DNA of 64,000 nucleotides from Aquatica leii (taxonomy: Eukaryota > Arthropoda > Insecta > Coleoptera > Lampyridae). The position numbers and the translations under genes are program-made. Positions 35,404 to 46,682 of the stretch are shown one piece after another. Each line of letters begins with the position of its first letter. Position 1 is the first letter of the stretch. Under the pieces are notes generated by a model that was not told where the DNA came from, did not search any database, and was given only the letters and a program-made list of their open reading frames with translations. The stretch covers positions 237,612,104-237,676,103 of the forward strand of contig CM069432.1 of assembly GCA_035610365.1 (NCBI GenBank), in the 5' to 3' direction.

Positions 35404-38400
35404 TGGCGGAGATGAATAAAATTAAATAAATGTTTGATCAAACTTATGGAAACATGCAGCAATTAAATACAAAACTAAATGCTGTAATGCAAGATATAAA
35501 GCAGGTAAAGGAGGAGAGAACAATACATCTCGAGAAAACTGGAGTGCAGGAAAAAAATGAAGTATATTAGAGGGGTGAGAAAGAAAAACATAGTAATAAA
35601 GAGAATAAAGAACAATGAGAACGAAAACGAAACCAAAAAAATAGAATTGGGAAATATAATAAAGGTAAACAAAGACCAATAATGATTAAAAAAAATAAAC
35701 AAAAAACGGCTGTGAACGAAAGATTCCCAGAAAGTCATTAGTTTAATAAATTAAAAAAAAATAATAACAGAGCCGTTCAAAAAGTACTAAACACACATAA
35801 ATCACAGAATAACAAAGTCGAAAATAAGAATGAACAAGGATACCAATTAGAGAAAACGTCTTGAACAAATGGAAAGAAAAAAACAGTGAAATATGAAAGA
35901 AAACAGCAAGTGAATAAAAAGGTTCTTTAATAAAATTGAAACGTGGAACATTAAAACATTATCAAAAACAGGTAACATGGAAGAGATAGATAAAGAGATA
36001 GAGCGATACAAAATTAGTGTATTAGCATTATAAGAAATAAGAAGAGCAGGTAAAGAAAGAATAGATAAAGCAAATTACTTAGTGCTCTACGGAGGAAATA
36101 AAAAACATGGTCATCAAAAGACAGCATTCTTGATAAATAAAAATTTAGGAACAAACTAATACAATTCAGAAGAATAAACGGAAGAATATCGTACCTCAGA
36201 AAGTACAATAACATATTCATAACAAAATGCTCATGCATCTACAGAAAGAAGAGAAAGAAGTCTTCTATAACAAACTATAAGAAATTTGTGCAAAAATACC
36301 TAAACACAACAGATAACGTTTTGAGGTCATGTCACCTAGCAACACAAGCGGACCTGTATATTAATTATTGTTAAGTACAAAATTTAAACACAAAAGAAAA
36401 CTAAAAATTGCATGGAATATACCAGGAAAAAATAAAAGCAATCAAATAGACTATATTTTAATTAAAAGAAAAAGAATGAGCATAATTTAGGATGTAAGAT
36501 CATACAGAGGAACTAGCGTAGAAACAGATCACAATCTGGTAATAACAAGAATGAAATTATTACTGATTAAAAAAAATATATAGACAACAAGTTAAAAAGG
36601 ACTGGAACATAGAAAAACTAAAGAAGACTATTACGTGACGAGCTTAATATAATTTGGCGAGGAAGTCGCAAATCTCGGTGTGCTAATCATAAAATTATTA
36701 AAAAAGGCGCCAAAACGGTGGGAAACTAATTATGACAGATTCCGTTTAAATCTATCCAATACTGCAAAAGAACAAATGACAAAACACAGGTTACAACAAC
36801 GAATATCTTTATTTTTAACAACAAAAAACAGAGATTAAAAAAACGAGGCAGAAGTACATATATTGTGGCAATTAAGAGTTTGTCGATAAATATCACAGTC
36901 GATAACGTTGATGCAAGTCTGGAGGGTAAGCAATACTCCATACATAAAATTATTGTATTACAGTATAACAGTATAAATTAATAGGTAATCGAAGAATGAA
37001 ACTTTAATTGGATGCGAAACTAGTGAATTCGCAGCCAGAATTCAAACCGTAATTGTACAAACAAATTTGCGATGCGAATTAATAGAAATTAAAAAAAATG
37101 TATTTACGATTATCCAGTTATGTTAATCGCTATCGGCATGCTTGAATCATCTCCTAAAATTGCTAAAAGTTTAAAACAAGTAATTAGTTATAAGAAAATT
37201 TAGTACACCATCACATAAAGTGCGTCAAAGGCTTGACCCCAGTTTATATTGCAAAATTGGTGTTGGTAACCAATGTCCCACTTAGTACGTGCTCCAAGTC
37301 GATTCCGGAAAAAAATATTTAATTGACGTATACCATTCCAAAAGGACAAACGCATGGTGGTAGCCCAATATGCTATTGTAATTACGGGAAAATCAGGTTT
37401 TATCACAAGCACAGAAAGTAATTGTTACTTAAAAAAAACCTCACACATGAAGTAAAAGTATAACGCGGATGAAAGCGAAATTAAGTCTCACTGGACGCGC
37501 ACGTTAGATTTTCATGTACAATCCTTCTCACATTCACCGAAAATGTCGTTTTTCTCTTTATTAATTCCGTACGAATCAAGAAAATAATAATAACAAATTC
37601 GATATAAACCAGCAAGCAAACACATTACAAGAATTACACAAGAACAAGAAAAGAAAGCCTAAAATAGATGACAGAAAAGACAGGTGAATACACCGACACA
37701 ATAATGGATGAAATAAGGAATGATAATAAGAGTAATACTGAATTATAGTAATAGTTAAAGACGCAAGAAAAAAATATATATATAACCGCAAATATAGACA
37801 GGAAAATCATTTACTTGAAAAAGCAAAAAAAGAAGAAAAAGAACAAGAAAATTAACAAAAAGAAGTTGAAGAAGACAGTATAGAGAAACCACAAAGACAA
37901 GAAATAAAAGTAATTTTAAATAAGTATGGGGGGAAAAAACTGACAGAAAGATTATACAAAGTAATAATTAAAGTATCGGAAACGGAAACAATACCGCAAG
38001 AATGCAAAATAGGAACTATTAGACAAATACCCAAAAAAAGGAAATTTAATTAATTAGGATAATTTCAGGAAAATTACACGACGGAACACAACCTACAAAG
38101 TACGAATTGCAGTTATACAAAAATTGAATAAAAAAATACACCAGAAAGACCATTGGTGAATATCAAAATAAATTTTAAAGCAGCAAAAAAATAGGACTTG
38201 AAATAAATTTAAAAAAAAACGAAATATATGAAAATTAGAAGAAAAAGTAAACAAGCAGAATAACGAAAATAATGAAAGATAAGTACGAAGTGATAAAAAA
38301 TTATAGATGCTTGATTTAATGATAAATAATAAAAATCACAACAGCACAGAAGTTGCGCTAAGAATAAAAGCTGAACATAACGCATTCTATAGATACAAAA

Positions 38401-38880
38401 AAAAGTAAACAGTTACGTAAGAAGACGAAAATTATGCTATACAAATCAGCTATAAGACCTGTAACCTATGCTGGAGAAACCATCTGCCAAACAAATAAAG
38501 ATAAAGAGAAAATGAACATCATTAAAAGAAACGTAATTAGAAAAACAATGGGACAAAAGAAAACAAACTGAGAATATAGAAGGCTCGTGAACACAGAAGT
38601 AAACGAAATATAAGAAAACGAAACCGTAGCAATAATAATGAAAATTAAGTGAATGATGTGGTACGGACACGTGCAAAAAAGCGAAAACGAAGCAATGATA
38701 AAGAAAATCATGGGATGGAACCTACTTAACATTGGACAGATTGAAAGACCTAAATTCCGCTGAGAAGATCCACTTATAAAACACTTTAAAAAAAAATAAC
38801 CAGAGCGAAAGAAAAGATGCAAGATAGGAAGGAATGTCAGAACATTACAGAAAAAGCGAAGCAAAACGCTAACTTTGTTG
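35404..38880 (+). pseudogene. Decayed RTE-like LINE, interrupted
   Basis: Plus-strand pieces in order: an A-rich region with coiled-coil-like residues (35404-35900); TWNIKTLSKTGNMEEIDKEI at about 35939 and ISVLAL.EIR, the endonuclease start; NQIDYILIKRKRMSI and DVRSYRGTSVETDHNLV at about 36430-36540, the endonuclease end. After a break holding repeat D copy 2, a very A-rich continuation leads to IMLYKSAIRPVTYAGET near 38430 and MMWYGHVQKSENEAMIKK near 38655, the C-terminal motifs of RTE/BovB-type RT. The core RT is not recognisable. Stops and shifts are numerous. Minus-strand ORFs here are artefacts of the A-rich composition. Confidence 0.65.
36655..36960 (-). repeat. Dispersed repeat D, copy 2 (partial)
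   Basis: Matches 39455-39730 and 9600-9890 ('ggcgccaaaacggt', 'gaacaaatgacaaaacacagg'). It interrupts the RTE-like LINE after its endonuclease domain. 36961-37555 is unassigned and is probably the rest of the same insertion, since LINE-like sequence resumes only near 37560. Confidence 0.65.
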
Positions 38881-39429
38881 TTCTTTCTCTCTTTTAGTTG
38901 CTGTTATTTCTTGAATGAGTATCTTGGTAAAAAAATGAAATTGAATATAATAGAGTGAATTTCGGTAGCTTTCAATTTGGTTTTTTTGCTTTTTTTGAAA
39001 ATTTGTATGGTCATTTTCTCTTTCCACTATTCCGGGAATTCATCGAGTGTTATTATTGTTTTAAATACACAATTTTCACCATGAAACATAATAAAATAGT
39101 TTTTGGGTAAATGGTGTACCTATATATTTATTAAAAAGCTCACAAGCTTTCGAATGTGGTGTACATTCTTCTTCAGGTGACAATTAATAAAATGACAATT
39201 ATAAAACTAAGTTACTAAAAAAAAACAAATGTTCGAAAAACTTAATAAATGTTGTAAGTTCGTTTAGCTACAGCATGTGCTAGAAAAAACTCTAGACGTA
39301 ACTAGAGACGTCTAAAGTTTTTAATGGTGTTTTTTTGTTTTTTAATTGTGTTGCAGAGACGGCAAAGCCCGTGTTTTATGTTTTTGTTTGTAATGCGATC
39401 CGTTTCTAGTGACTTTCTGTTAATTGCTG
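38881..39429. other. Noncoding region with a Penelope-type end motif and a hairpin
   Basis: On the minus strand 39176-39148 reads CTGAAGA, a 6-bp stem (GAATGT/ACATTC), then GAAA, followed by 'gcttgtgagctttttaataaat'. This resembles the ends of Penelope-like or related elements. At about 39286-39319 lies a hairpin with 14-bp arms and one mismatch ('aaaactctagacgt' and its partner). No ORF. Confidence 0.45.
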
Positions 39430-40450
39430 GGGACTAACTCAGATGAATCGGCAAGCGGATCGCCGGTCTCGATGTGCTAATTATTACGTGAGATTAAAAA
39501 GGCGCCAGAACGGTTAGAAACCAGAATGGAAGACATTGCTTAATCCTATCTAAAGCTGAAAGAGAACAAATGACAACACACAAGTTGTAACACGAATATA
39601 TTTTTATGTTATCATAGAGAAGTTAGAAAAGAGAAGCGAAGCAGATTTACATAAATGTGATCACAGACAATAATTGTTGATGCAAGCCCCCTTAGGTTGG
39701 GCAACAGATCGTACATAATATTAAACTTGTCGGTCTAACTTTTACTTTGCAAACGAACAAACTTACCTTGGTAGTTATAATGGAAATATGTAATATGTTG
39801 ATAATTAAGAGAACCCGAGCGCCTTTAATATTATATTACACACAAAAAAAGTTTTATATTTAATTGTGAACCAGATATGTACGTAAAGTCATACGTTCAA
39901 ACAACTGACAACGTAGATTAAAAGATTAAAATAAGAAATGCAATACTTACAATTAATTTTTTTCCTTCAAAATATGCGGATAGCTAGCGGCGCCTTTCTC
40001 GGAAACTGAAATTTGCTGAAATAAACAAGGACATACATATGGCGTTATGACAAATACTTCCTTTTGGTTTATAAGATGTATGAGTCAAAAAACCAGATGC
40101 GCCAAGTTTCTCCCAGATTAATATAGATATTTTAGTAAGTGGGCTTTTCAACACGGTTACAACTGTAGTATTTAATGGATGCAAATCAATATTTTTAATC
40201 AACGTAGATGTAGCACCTTTATAAGTACATCGAAGGTTGTGACGTCATCATAGAAATTTTCCTCATATCGATGAACTGGTGTTAATATCTCCGCAATAAT
40301 GTAACGCGTGTGGGTGTCCACAATTTGCTAATGACAATTACGACAAAATTAAATTAAATCACAAAAGTAGAATCAATTCTTACTCCAGATAGATTTTCAC
40401 ATGAACAGTAAAAGTGCTACACCCCTTTATAATGTGTGAATCTTCACCGT
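39430..40450 (-). repeat. Dispersed repeat D, copy 3
   Basis: Aligns with 9546-10510 over about 1 kb in the same orientation with many substitutions. On the minus strand a TATAAAGGGGTGTAG block comes first (40435-40420), AATAAA-like sequence near 39610 later, and 'gttagtccccagcaattaaca' at the low end. An LTR is the best reading, but no internal region or paired copy is adjacent. Confidence 0.7.
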
Positions 40451-41656
40451 GCGTGTATGTTAGAGTATTACCGTACCGCAGACAACGGAAAATGGTTTTA
40501 AGTGGGCGTTCCAGGACAAAACTTATCTGATCTTAGGAGTCTGAATGTACTTGTTGATTAATGCATTAAAGTTATTCAACATGTTCTATACCTTTTCCTC
40601 TTCGTCATGTAAGCTTCGTTCCATACTCTTGGAGTATCTTTCTCAATAGAATAGTTGTAACGTCCCGTTAAGAGTTCATTACATTTAAAATCTTATTTTG
40701 CAATTTAAATAGTTAGTGTAATATGTTATAATTAAAAATAAATTAAAGGAATTCACGCTTGTGTATTTTAGTTTCGTTCAAGCTCACACCTAGAGGTCTG
40801 TGTTCCGACTGCTGCCGTAGTTAAAAGAATTTTTGCTTTCGATAAATGTATATTTATATTTTGCACGATTATTTTTATGCGTTTTTATTTTTTATTACAT
40901 AGTTTGAATTTATTTATCTTCTTGTTCACTCCGTTCTATATTAATTTGTCTGTTCATATGTCGTTGTGTTGCTTTTGTACGGCAAATAGACTTTATTTCT
41001 CTGCTGTTAATATTTTAACTTCCAAGTCAAAGCCAAAGTGTTTAGTAATTTCTGTTATTTGCGTTTACTTTACGTTTTCTAGGTTTTATTTTGCAACACA
41101 GATGACATTTCTCCCCAAGTTTTTTCTACGCTATTTATTGCTAGGGTTCTGTATATTTTGTTGTAGTCTTTTTTAATACAGATACTGCGCAGATTAGTCT
41201 GCCAGGATTCTACGTTAAGTTTTTCGATTGCTAAAACGTTACGAGCTTCAAAGACTAAAAGTGGTGCTACTGCCAAATAGTCACATTTAAGTCTTATAAA
41301 AAAGACTGTGTCAACTTTAAGTAATCAAAATTAATTACTTAAAGAAAACAAAAAGAAATATTGAAACGATAATGTTTTGTTGTATATATTTATACACATA
41401 TCTTATATACGTTGTGATCTCTTTCTTATCTGTAACTGATACATAAAATCTTCTTTATTTGATACACACGTATCTTGATTATTTTATACATATGTATCTT
41501 GACATTGTTGCATTCTCTAAGTAACAGACCTCATCTATATAACTTAAACAGTTATGTGGCATCTTTGCTACGTAACAAAGACGACTGTGTAACGTAGTAT
41601 TAAGATAAGTTTTTCAAAACTTTTAATTGCTTTAATTTTTAAACGAATGCTAAAAT
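40451..41656. other. Mostly unassigned; possible LTR start and weak copia-like gag trace
   Basis: 'tgtaacgtcccgtt' at about 40647 looks like an LTR start. The minus frame 41276-41079 contains LAIEKLNVESWQT, faintly like the start of a copia gag (usual pattern EKLNG.N..W). Both are weak and no other element parts are nearby. Confidence 0.25.
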
Positions 41657-43185
41657 AAAAAACTGGTGTGGTCACCACACGACTTTCGTATAAGGAATGA
41701 TAAAGCATTGTCTCCATATTTTTTTAAAATTATGTTGTCATAAAACAATTTTGAAGTGTTATGTACACGTTTGTATTGATTTCCTAGCATGCTATAATTA
41801 TTTTGAAATTTTTCTGCTCGATTTCATTCAGATCATATCGACTAACCCTTATATTTGTGTGCCTTGATATTACTTACCCCTTTAATGATAAAGTAAAAAA
41901 AAATCGTTGCAAGCAGGATTTGAAACTATATTATATTTGTAAATCCATTTTAAATTACAAATTAAGTATCTAATAAACTGTTAATGTTAAAAAATTTTTT
42001 ATTTGAATAAATTGTTAGGAAGAATCATCTCTATAAGAAACTGTAAACGTAATTAATAGTAGATTACATACCGAGGCGGAAAATATTCCATTTCTGTCGA
42101 GAGAACTATAGTTTACCGAGAGGCATAGCCTCAAGGTGAACTAGTTCTCGAGACAAATGGAACACTTTCGCCAAGGTTTGTATACAATTTTATTCACAAT
42201 CAGCCATTAAATAAAATAAATAACATAAAACTAATAAAAAATGAATGAAAACCTACTTCCAAAATATTATCGTTTATTTCGGTAAAAAATTAAAACGTAG
42301 TAGGCACACTTCACAATTGACATATACGTATTTAATTTATGATTATCATTTTATCAAATTAGTTAAAACATAACACACACGAATTACAGGTTCGGAAAGT
42401 GTACATTACTGACCGCGAGGTTTCATTACATACTCGTTTTTTTTAACCATGGAAACCGCTCACTTACCAACCTTTAAAAGGTTCGGGAAACTGTACGTTA
42501 CTAACTGAGTGTGAATAAAATAATTTACATACGTAAATTGTATAAAAAAAACTGTTAGAAATGGCGGATACATCCACTTCCGGTTTATTTATCAAACTCA
42601 TACTTTAACAAAGCAGAGAGAATATCAAGCCAGCTCCATACTCAATTTCAAGTGACTAGAACTTTTGGTTCGAGAGTTATCGCGGGTACATCCAAAGATA
42701 ATTTAAATAAGATGCAGCACTCCGTATATAAACAAGTCAAAAGAATATAGACAAAAATTATTATTTTTTAACGTATCTTGTTTTCCGTTTAAGATATGGA
42801 TTTTTTTCTAAAACAATATAATCGTAGGCAGGTTCGAACCTAGGATTATATATGGAATTCACTATAAATTATAAATCAAACATCTAACGAACTGTTAATG
42901 TTGGAAAAACATTTTATTTGAATAAATTGTTAGCAAGAATTAACTCTATAAGAAACTTTAAAAATAATTCAAATAATTGACATACCTACAGAATTATATA
43001 AGAAAAACTGTTAAAAATGGCAGATACACCCACTTCCGGTTTCTATATCAGACCCATATTTTGATAAAACCGAAAGAATATGGCAATCCAGCTCCATACT
43101 AAATTTCAAGTTATTAGGACTTTTGGTTCGAGAGCTATCGTGAGTACATCTTTACACACAGACACACGCACAGACATCCAAATTT
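41657..43185 (-). repeat. Dispersed repeat E, copy 2, inverted relative to 15475-16492
   Basis: Starts 'aaactggtgtggtcaccacacgact' and runs through the same landmarks as copy 1 in reverse, including the B-box-like 'ggttcgaacct' at 42833 and two tandem 'aaccggaagt...ttttggttcga' subunits. It is longer than copy 1 by an extra segment at about 42055-42500. It truncates the mag-type integrase gene at about 43215. Confidence 0.75.
42086..42162. other. 77-nt hairpin
   Basis: Outer arms 'ttccattt' and 'aaatggaa' enclose imperfectly paired 'gtcgagagaacta' and 'tagttctcgaga', then 'gtttacc' and 'ggtgaac'. A terminal stem GAGGC-ATA-GCCTC closes it. It could form a cruciform or RNA stem-loop. It lies in the part of repeat E absent from copy 1. 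Confidence 0.7.
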
Positions 43186-43214
43186 TTTTTGTCAAAAATA
43201 CATTTTTCTGATTT

Positions 43215-43627
43215 CTGATTTTCTGATTGTAAAATTCGAGTGCACAAAACGGTGGACCGTTATCGGAAAAAAAAACAGATGGAAGTCCGTATAAAGAAAA
43301 TATGTTTTTTAAACATGCCGTAACACTTGCACACGTTTTATTAAAAAGTTTGTTCACTATAGCAAATTTGCTAAAATAGTCTATTACAACTAAAAAGTTT
43401 TTAGTGCCGATACTCATAAAGTCAATTCCAATTTTTTCCCATGGTAGATTTGGAACGTTGTGAGGAGTAAGTGGTTCTTTGGCGTTACTTTTTGAATAAA
43501 GTTGACAAGTCGCACAATTTTTTATTAAATTTTCTTTGTCGTCATTCATACCTGGATAGAAAATTGTTTCTTTAGCCTTTAATTTACATGATACTATCCG
43601 TTGGTGCGATTTGTGTATCAGGTTCAA
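43215..43627 (-). pseudogene. mag-type integrase, truncated
   Basis: The frame opens in the zinc-binding HHCC region (HKSHQRIV..., NCATCQLYSK) and runs into the core (PWEKIGIDFMSIG with the first D, SVFFSDNGPPF with the second D). Coding ends near 43215 in LEFYNQKI, where repeat E starts. The last 36 codons of the open frame belong to the repeat. The third catalytic residue (E) and the C-terminal domain are lost. Confidence 0.82.
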
Positions 43628-43767
43628 AAACTCTTCTTTTATACTACTGGTATTATTAATCTTTTTTGATAGAATAAAACATTTTTGTGTGAATATATAT
43701 TAGGTTTATGTTGCCAAAATTTTTTAACTTCTATACGAACCAGCTGTTTATGTTGAGGCCAGCCATT

Positions 43768-45204
43768 TCATGTATAATACTTGACTTTTTGTAATATAGG
43801 GTCTACGTCTATAACTTTTTGTAAACGTTGTTCGTTTTCTGTATTAGTAGATATTCTTGCATAAATTTTCAGGTTTTTTTCCAAGTAATCTGTATGTATT
43901 GTATCACTTGTAGGGTCTCTACTTTGAGAATCTGAAATTTTTAAATTTTTTCTAGGTACGTATGTTAAATCAAATGAGAAACGTTGTAGTTTCATTGCAA
44001 GCCGTTGTATTCTTGGAGACATCTCATCTAAGTGCTTTTTGAGTAACCCTAATAGTGGGCGATGGTCAGTTTCCGCAGTAAAATGAGTCCCAAGAAGATA
44101 ATAAGAAAATGTTTCACGCCGAAACACTAGTCCAAGCAATTCTATTTCGATGTGATTATACCGAGTCTTAGTGGGTGTTAATGACACTGATGCAAATTCA
44201 ATGGGTTTATTGTTTTGCGAAAGCATAGCTCCAAGTCCATAAGAACTGGCACCCACTGACAAAGTTACCTTTATTTTTGGATTAAAATACGTCAAGATAA
44301 TGTCGGTGCAAACTAACTTCTTGATTCTATTAAAACAATTTTCCTCAGCTGGAGTCCAAACCCATTCATATTTTTCATGTAATAGTTTTCTTAGAGGAGC
44401 AGTTTTCTGTGACAAATTGTTAATGAATTTAGATAGATAGACTACCATACCAAGAAATCTTTGCAACTCTTTTTTTATTTTGTGGAGGTTTCATCTTTGC
44501 AATTGCGTTGTGTTTTTGTCTGGCGAGATACCAGTATCACTAATTTCATGTCCTAAAAAATTAATTTTACTCAAACAAAATTTAGATTTGTGCAAGTTTA
44601 GAGTTAATCCACTTTTTTGAATTTTCTCTAATGCCAAATTCAAGTTTTGGCTGTGTTCCTGTATTGTTGATCTATACACCAACACATCATCAAAATATAC
44701 TATTGTAGCCAGAGTATTGTACACTTTTAATAAGTCTTGCATAAACCTTTGAAAAATTTCAGGAGCACAAGTAAGATCGTATGGAAGTCGTAAATAGCGA
44801 AATATTCCGTAGCTTGTGGTAACCGTGCACAATCGAGAATTTTCGTAAGTTAACGGTAGTTGTAGAAATGCTGATGATGCATTTAACTTGCTAAACACTT
44901 TAGCTTCTGTTAATTCTGAGAACAGCATATCTTGGGTTGGGATATGAAATTGTTCACGTTTAATATACTTATTTAAATTTAAAGGATCTATGCATATTCT
45001 TATGTCACTCTGATTACTTTTTGGCACAACAACAATTGGGTGTACCCAGTCAGTCGGTTCCACTACTGGTACTATTATTTGTTTAGCCAACATTTCGTCG
45101 AGTTTCATTTTTACCTTTTCTTTTAAGATAATTTGACCTTTAAGTGTAACTTTACATATGTCCAGTGTAACTTGACAGAATTGCACTAGCAGATTGAAGT
45201 TCAT
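43768..45204 (-). pseudogene. mag-type reverse transcriptase and RNase H
   Basis: RT occupies a 237-codon frame (45204-44491): LDEMLAKQIIVPVVEPTDWV, RICIDPLNLNKYIKREQ, FSKLNASSAFLQLPL, VYFDDVLVY and INFLGHEISDTGISPDK. The motif A aspartate (LDASS in the family) is asparagine here, while FDD remains. After a stop, RNase H follows (44466-43768): TLSVGASSYGLGAML (aspartate replaced by glycine in the usual DASS), IEFASVSLTPTKTRYNHIEI and AETDHRPLLGLLK. Two catalytic positions are therefore changed besides the frame break. A shortened protease trace (KVDTDSQVNI) lies upstream at about 45290-45260. Confidence 0.85.
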
Positions 45205-45317
45205 TTACCTACACTTAAATGAAGTTTACAAAAATCAGTCCAATTTTGAATGTTCACTTGGCTATCAGTGTCTACTTTTAAGGTAATGGTAACATTATTA
45301 ATTATAAAATTTTCGCA

Positions 45318-46203
45318 CTATTCCACAGAGTCTACAATAGAGTTAGTCACATATTTTGACACAGACCATACTATTTTTTGATCATTTGTGGAGTCACATT
45401 CATACTCATGTTCATTTTGAACAACAGAACAGTGTTCATCATTCTCTACTACTTCATTAACATGATTTTTTGTTCTACATATCTTACGATAATGTCCTTT
45501 TAATTTACAAAATGAACAAACTTTTGAAATGCTGGACACCTCTTAGATGTTGCAATCCACAATTTCTACAAATAATTTTACTTTCGTTACCTCTGTTTCG
45601 ATTGCTATTGTCTGAATAGTTTGTATTAGCCGAAGGTCTATTATCCATTATCGTTTTATATATTCTATTTTGTCTGACCGCATTTACCATTCCTGCTTCT
45701 TTTGTAATTTCATGTTGTGTCGTAACACTATTTTCTATCGATCTGCAGATATCAATTGCTTGATTCAATTTTAATTCTGCATTTTTTAAATGCTTTTCTT
45801 GAATTCTTGGATCACGAACTCCTAAAACAATTCGATCTAAAATTAACACGTCTTTTTCTTTGAACTCCCAAGCTGTAGCGAATTGTCTTTGGTAATTGAT
45901 CTCTCTTGAAAAATTTAAAATGTTCATACACACTGTTTTTTAAAGGGCTGCATTATTCATCAAACTTCTTGATAACAGTATCTAACTTGTTTTTATCTTC
46001 CTACACATTATATTCGAACGTGTTGTATATTTGTAGACCTTTATCATTTAAGCAATTTAACAAAATTTAATTTCATCTGGTTTCTTTGTTTTTTTACTAG
46101 CTAATAAGTAAAAGTTAAATTTTGGTTTCCATAACTTCCAATCGTTGGATATGTTATTTCCTTGAAAAATAAATTTTTCTGGAGCTTTCGATTGATCTCC
46201 CAT
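45318..46203 (-). pseudogene. mag-type gag (capsid and nucleocapsid)
   Basis: The ATG at 46203-46201 gives MGDQSKAPEKFIFQGNNISN and DWKLWKPKFNFYL, the usual opening. The frame breaks near 46075 and 45960 and resumes in a 142-codon frame (45933-45505) with REINYQRQFATAWEF, IVLGVRDPRIQEK and IICRNCGLQHLRG. A shift near 45530 separates the first zinc knuckle from the second (CSFCKLKGHYRKIC in the 45539-45318 frame). The usual cysteine after HLRG (CPA motif) is lost. Nonfunctional. Confidence 0.8.
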
Positions 46204-46311
46204 TTTCAAAATTTTAACAACAATTAATTAACTTGTACTAATATTTTTCTTAACCATGCGTTTTACATGCCGCTTCCATAACCTAAAAACGTCGCTTTAC
46301 CGCTGCCACCA

Positions 46312-46414
46312 TGTAATGTATTTAATTAATGTTATCAGTACTGTATATAAAACATATATTGTTATATAATAATACGTTTAAGGATATTTAACGATACATC
46401 TACGAGTTATATAA
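46312..46414 (-). repeat. mag-type 5' LTR, 3' half
   Basis: On the minus strand this ends 'aattaaatacattaca' directly before the primer-binding-like 'tggtggcagcgg'. It is joined across the Harbinger insertion to 51730-51882. Together they would form an LTR of about 250 bp with TG...CA ends. Confidence 0.65.
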
Positions 46415-46429
46415 AGCTGCGTCCTCACT

Positions 46430-46474
46430 GAGTCGACACTGTCGATCGACTTAGTCGATCGACAGTGTCGACTC
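46430..46474. other. 45-bp subterminal palindrome of the Harbinger element
   Basis: Perfect 22-bp arms around one central T, starting GAGTCGACACTGTCGATCG. It contains two GTCGATCGAC decamers (46441-46450 and 46454-46463). More copies lie at 46516-46525, 46571-46580 and, at the right end, 51681-51690, with a one-mismatch copy at 51694-51703. Likely binding sites for the transposase or the MADF protein, by analogy with subterminal repeats of other DNA elements. Confidence 0.85.
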
Positions 46475-46682
46475 GGTGTGTACGTGGCAAACGACCATGA
46501 CAATCGACAAAATAAGTCGATCGACGTGTCGATTTGTTTTCCATCGCCTGTCGGTAAACATCAAAGAGCAGTCGATCGACATTAGTGTGTTGACGTGTTT
46601 TCGACGTTTGATATTCGACAAACTGTTTTAACCATCTTGTTGACATCGTAGTATTCGTGTTTTGTGGTATTCGTTAGAAGAA

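Larger units (their letters stand above)
43186..46311 (-). mobile_element. mag-clade Ty3/gypsy element, internal region
   Basis: On the minus strand: 'tggtggcagcggtaaagcg' at 46311-46293 follows the LTR as a primer-binding-site-like sequence, then gag, a protease remnant, RT, RNase H and integrase. The 3' end of integrase and the 3' LTR are lost where repeat E begins. The 5' LTR is split by the Harbinger element. The tandem zinc knuckles and gag opening are the mag-clade pattern. Confidence 0.8.

Noticed and set aside
35422..38864. Many 60-130-codon minus-strand ORFs rich in F, L, S and Y
   Set aside because: They are complements of A-rich LINE sequence on the plus strand, which shows recognisable endonuclease and RT motifs. 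The minus frames have no motifs of their own.
41079..41276. Copia gag on the minus strand
   Set aside because: Only one short stretch (EKLNVESWQT) resembles the family, with no protease, integrase or RT nearby. Kept only as a weak note in the features.
43106..43214. C-terminal extension of the mag integrase
   Set aside because: These codons are from dispersed repeat E (the CA-rich tract and 'ttggttcgag' block), not from integrase.
46425..46646. Minus ORF at the Harbinger left end (73 codons)
   Set aside because: It is produced by the GTCGATCGAC subterminal repeats and overlaps the terminal inverted repeat. No motif.
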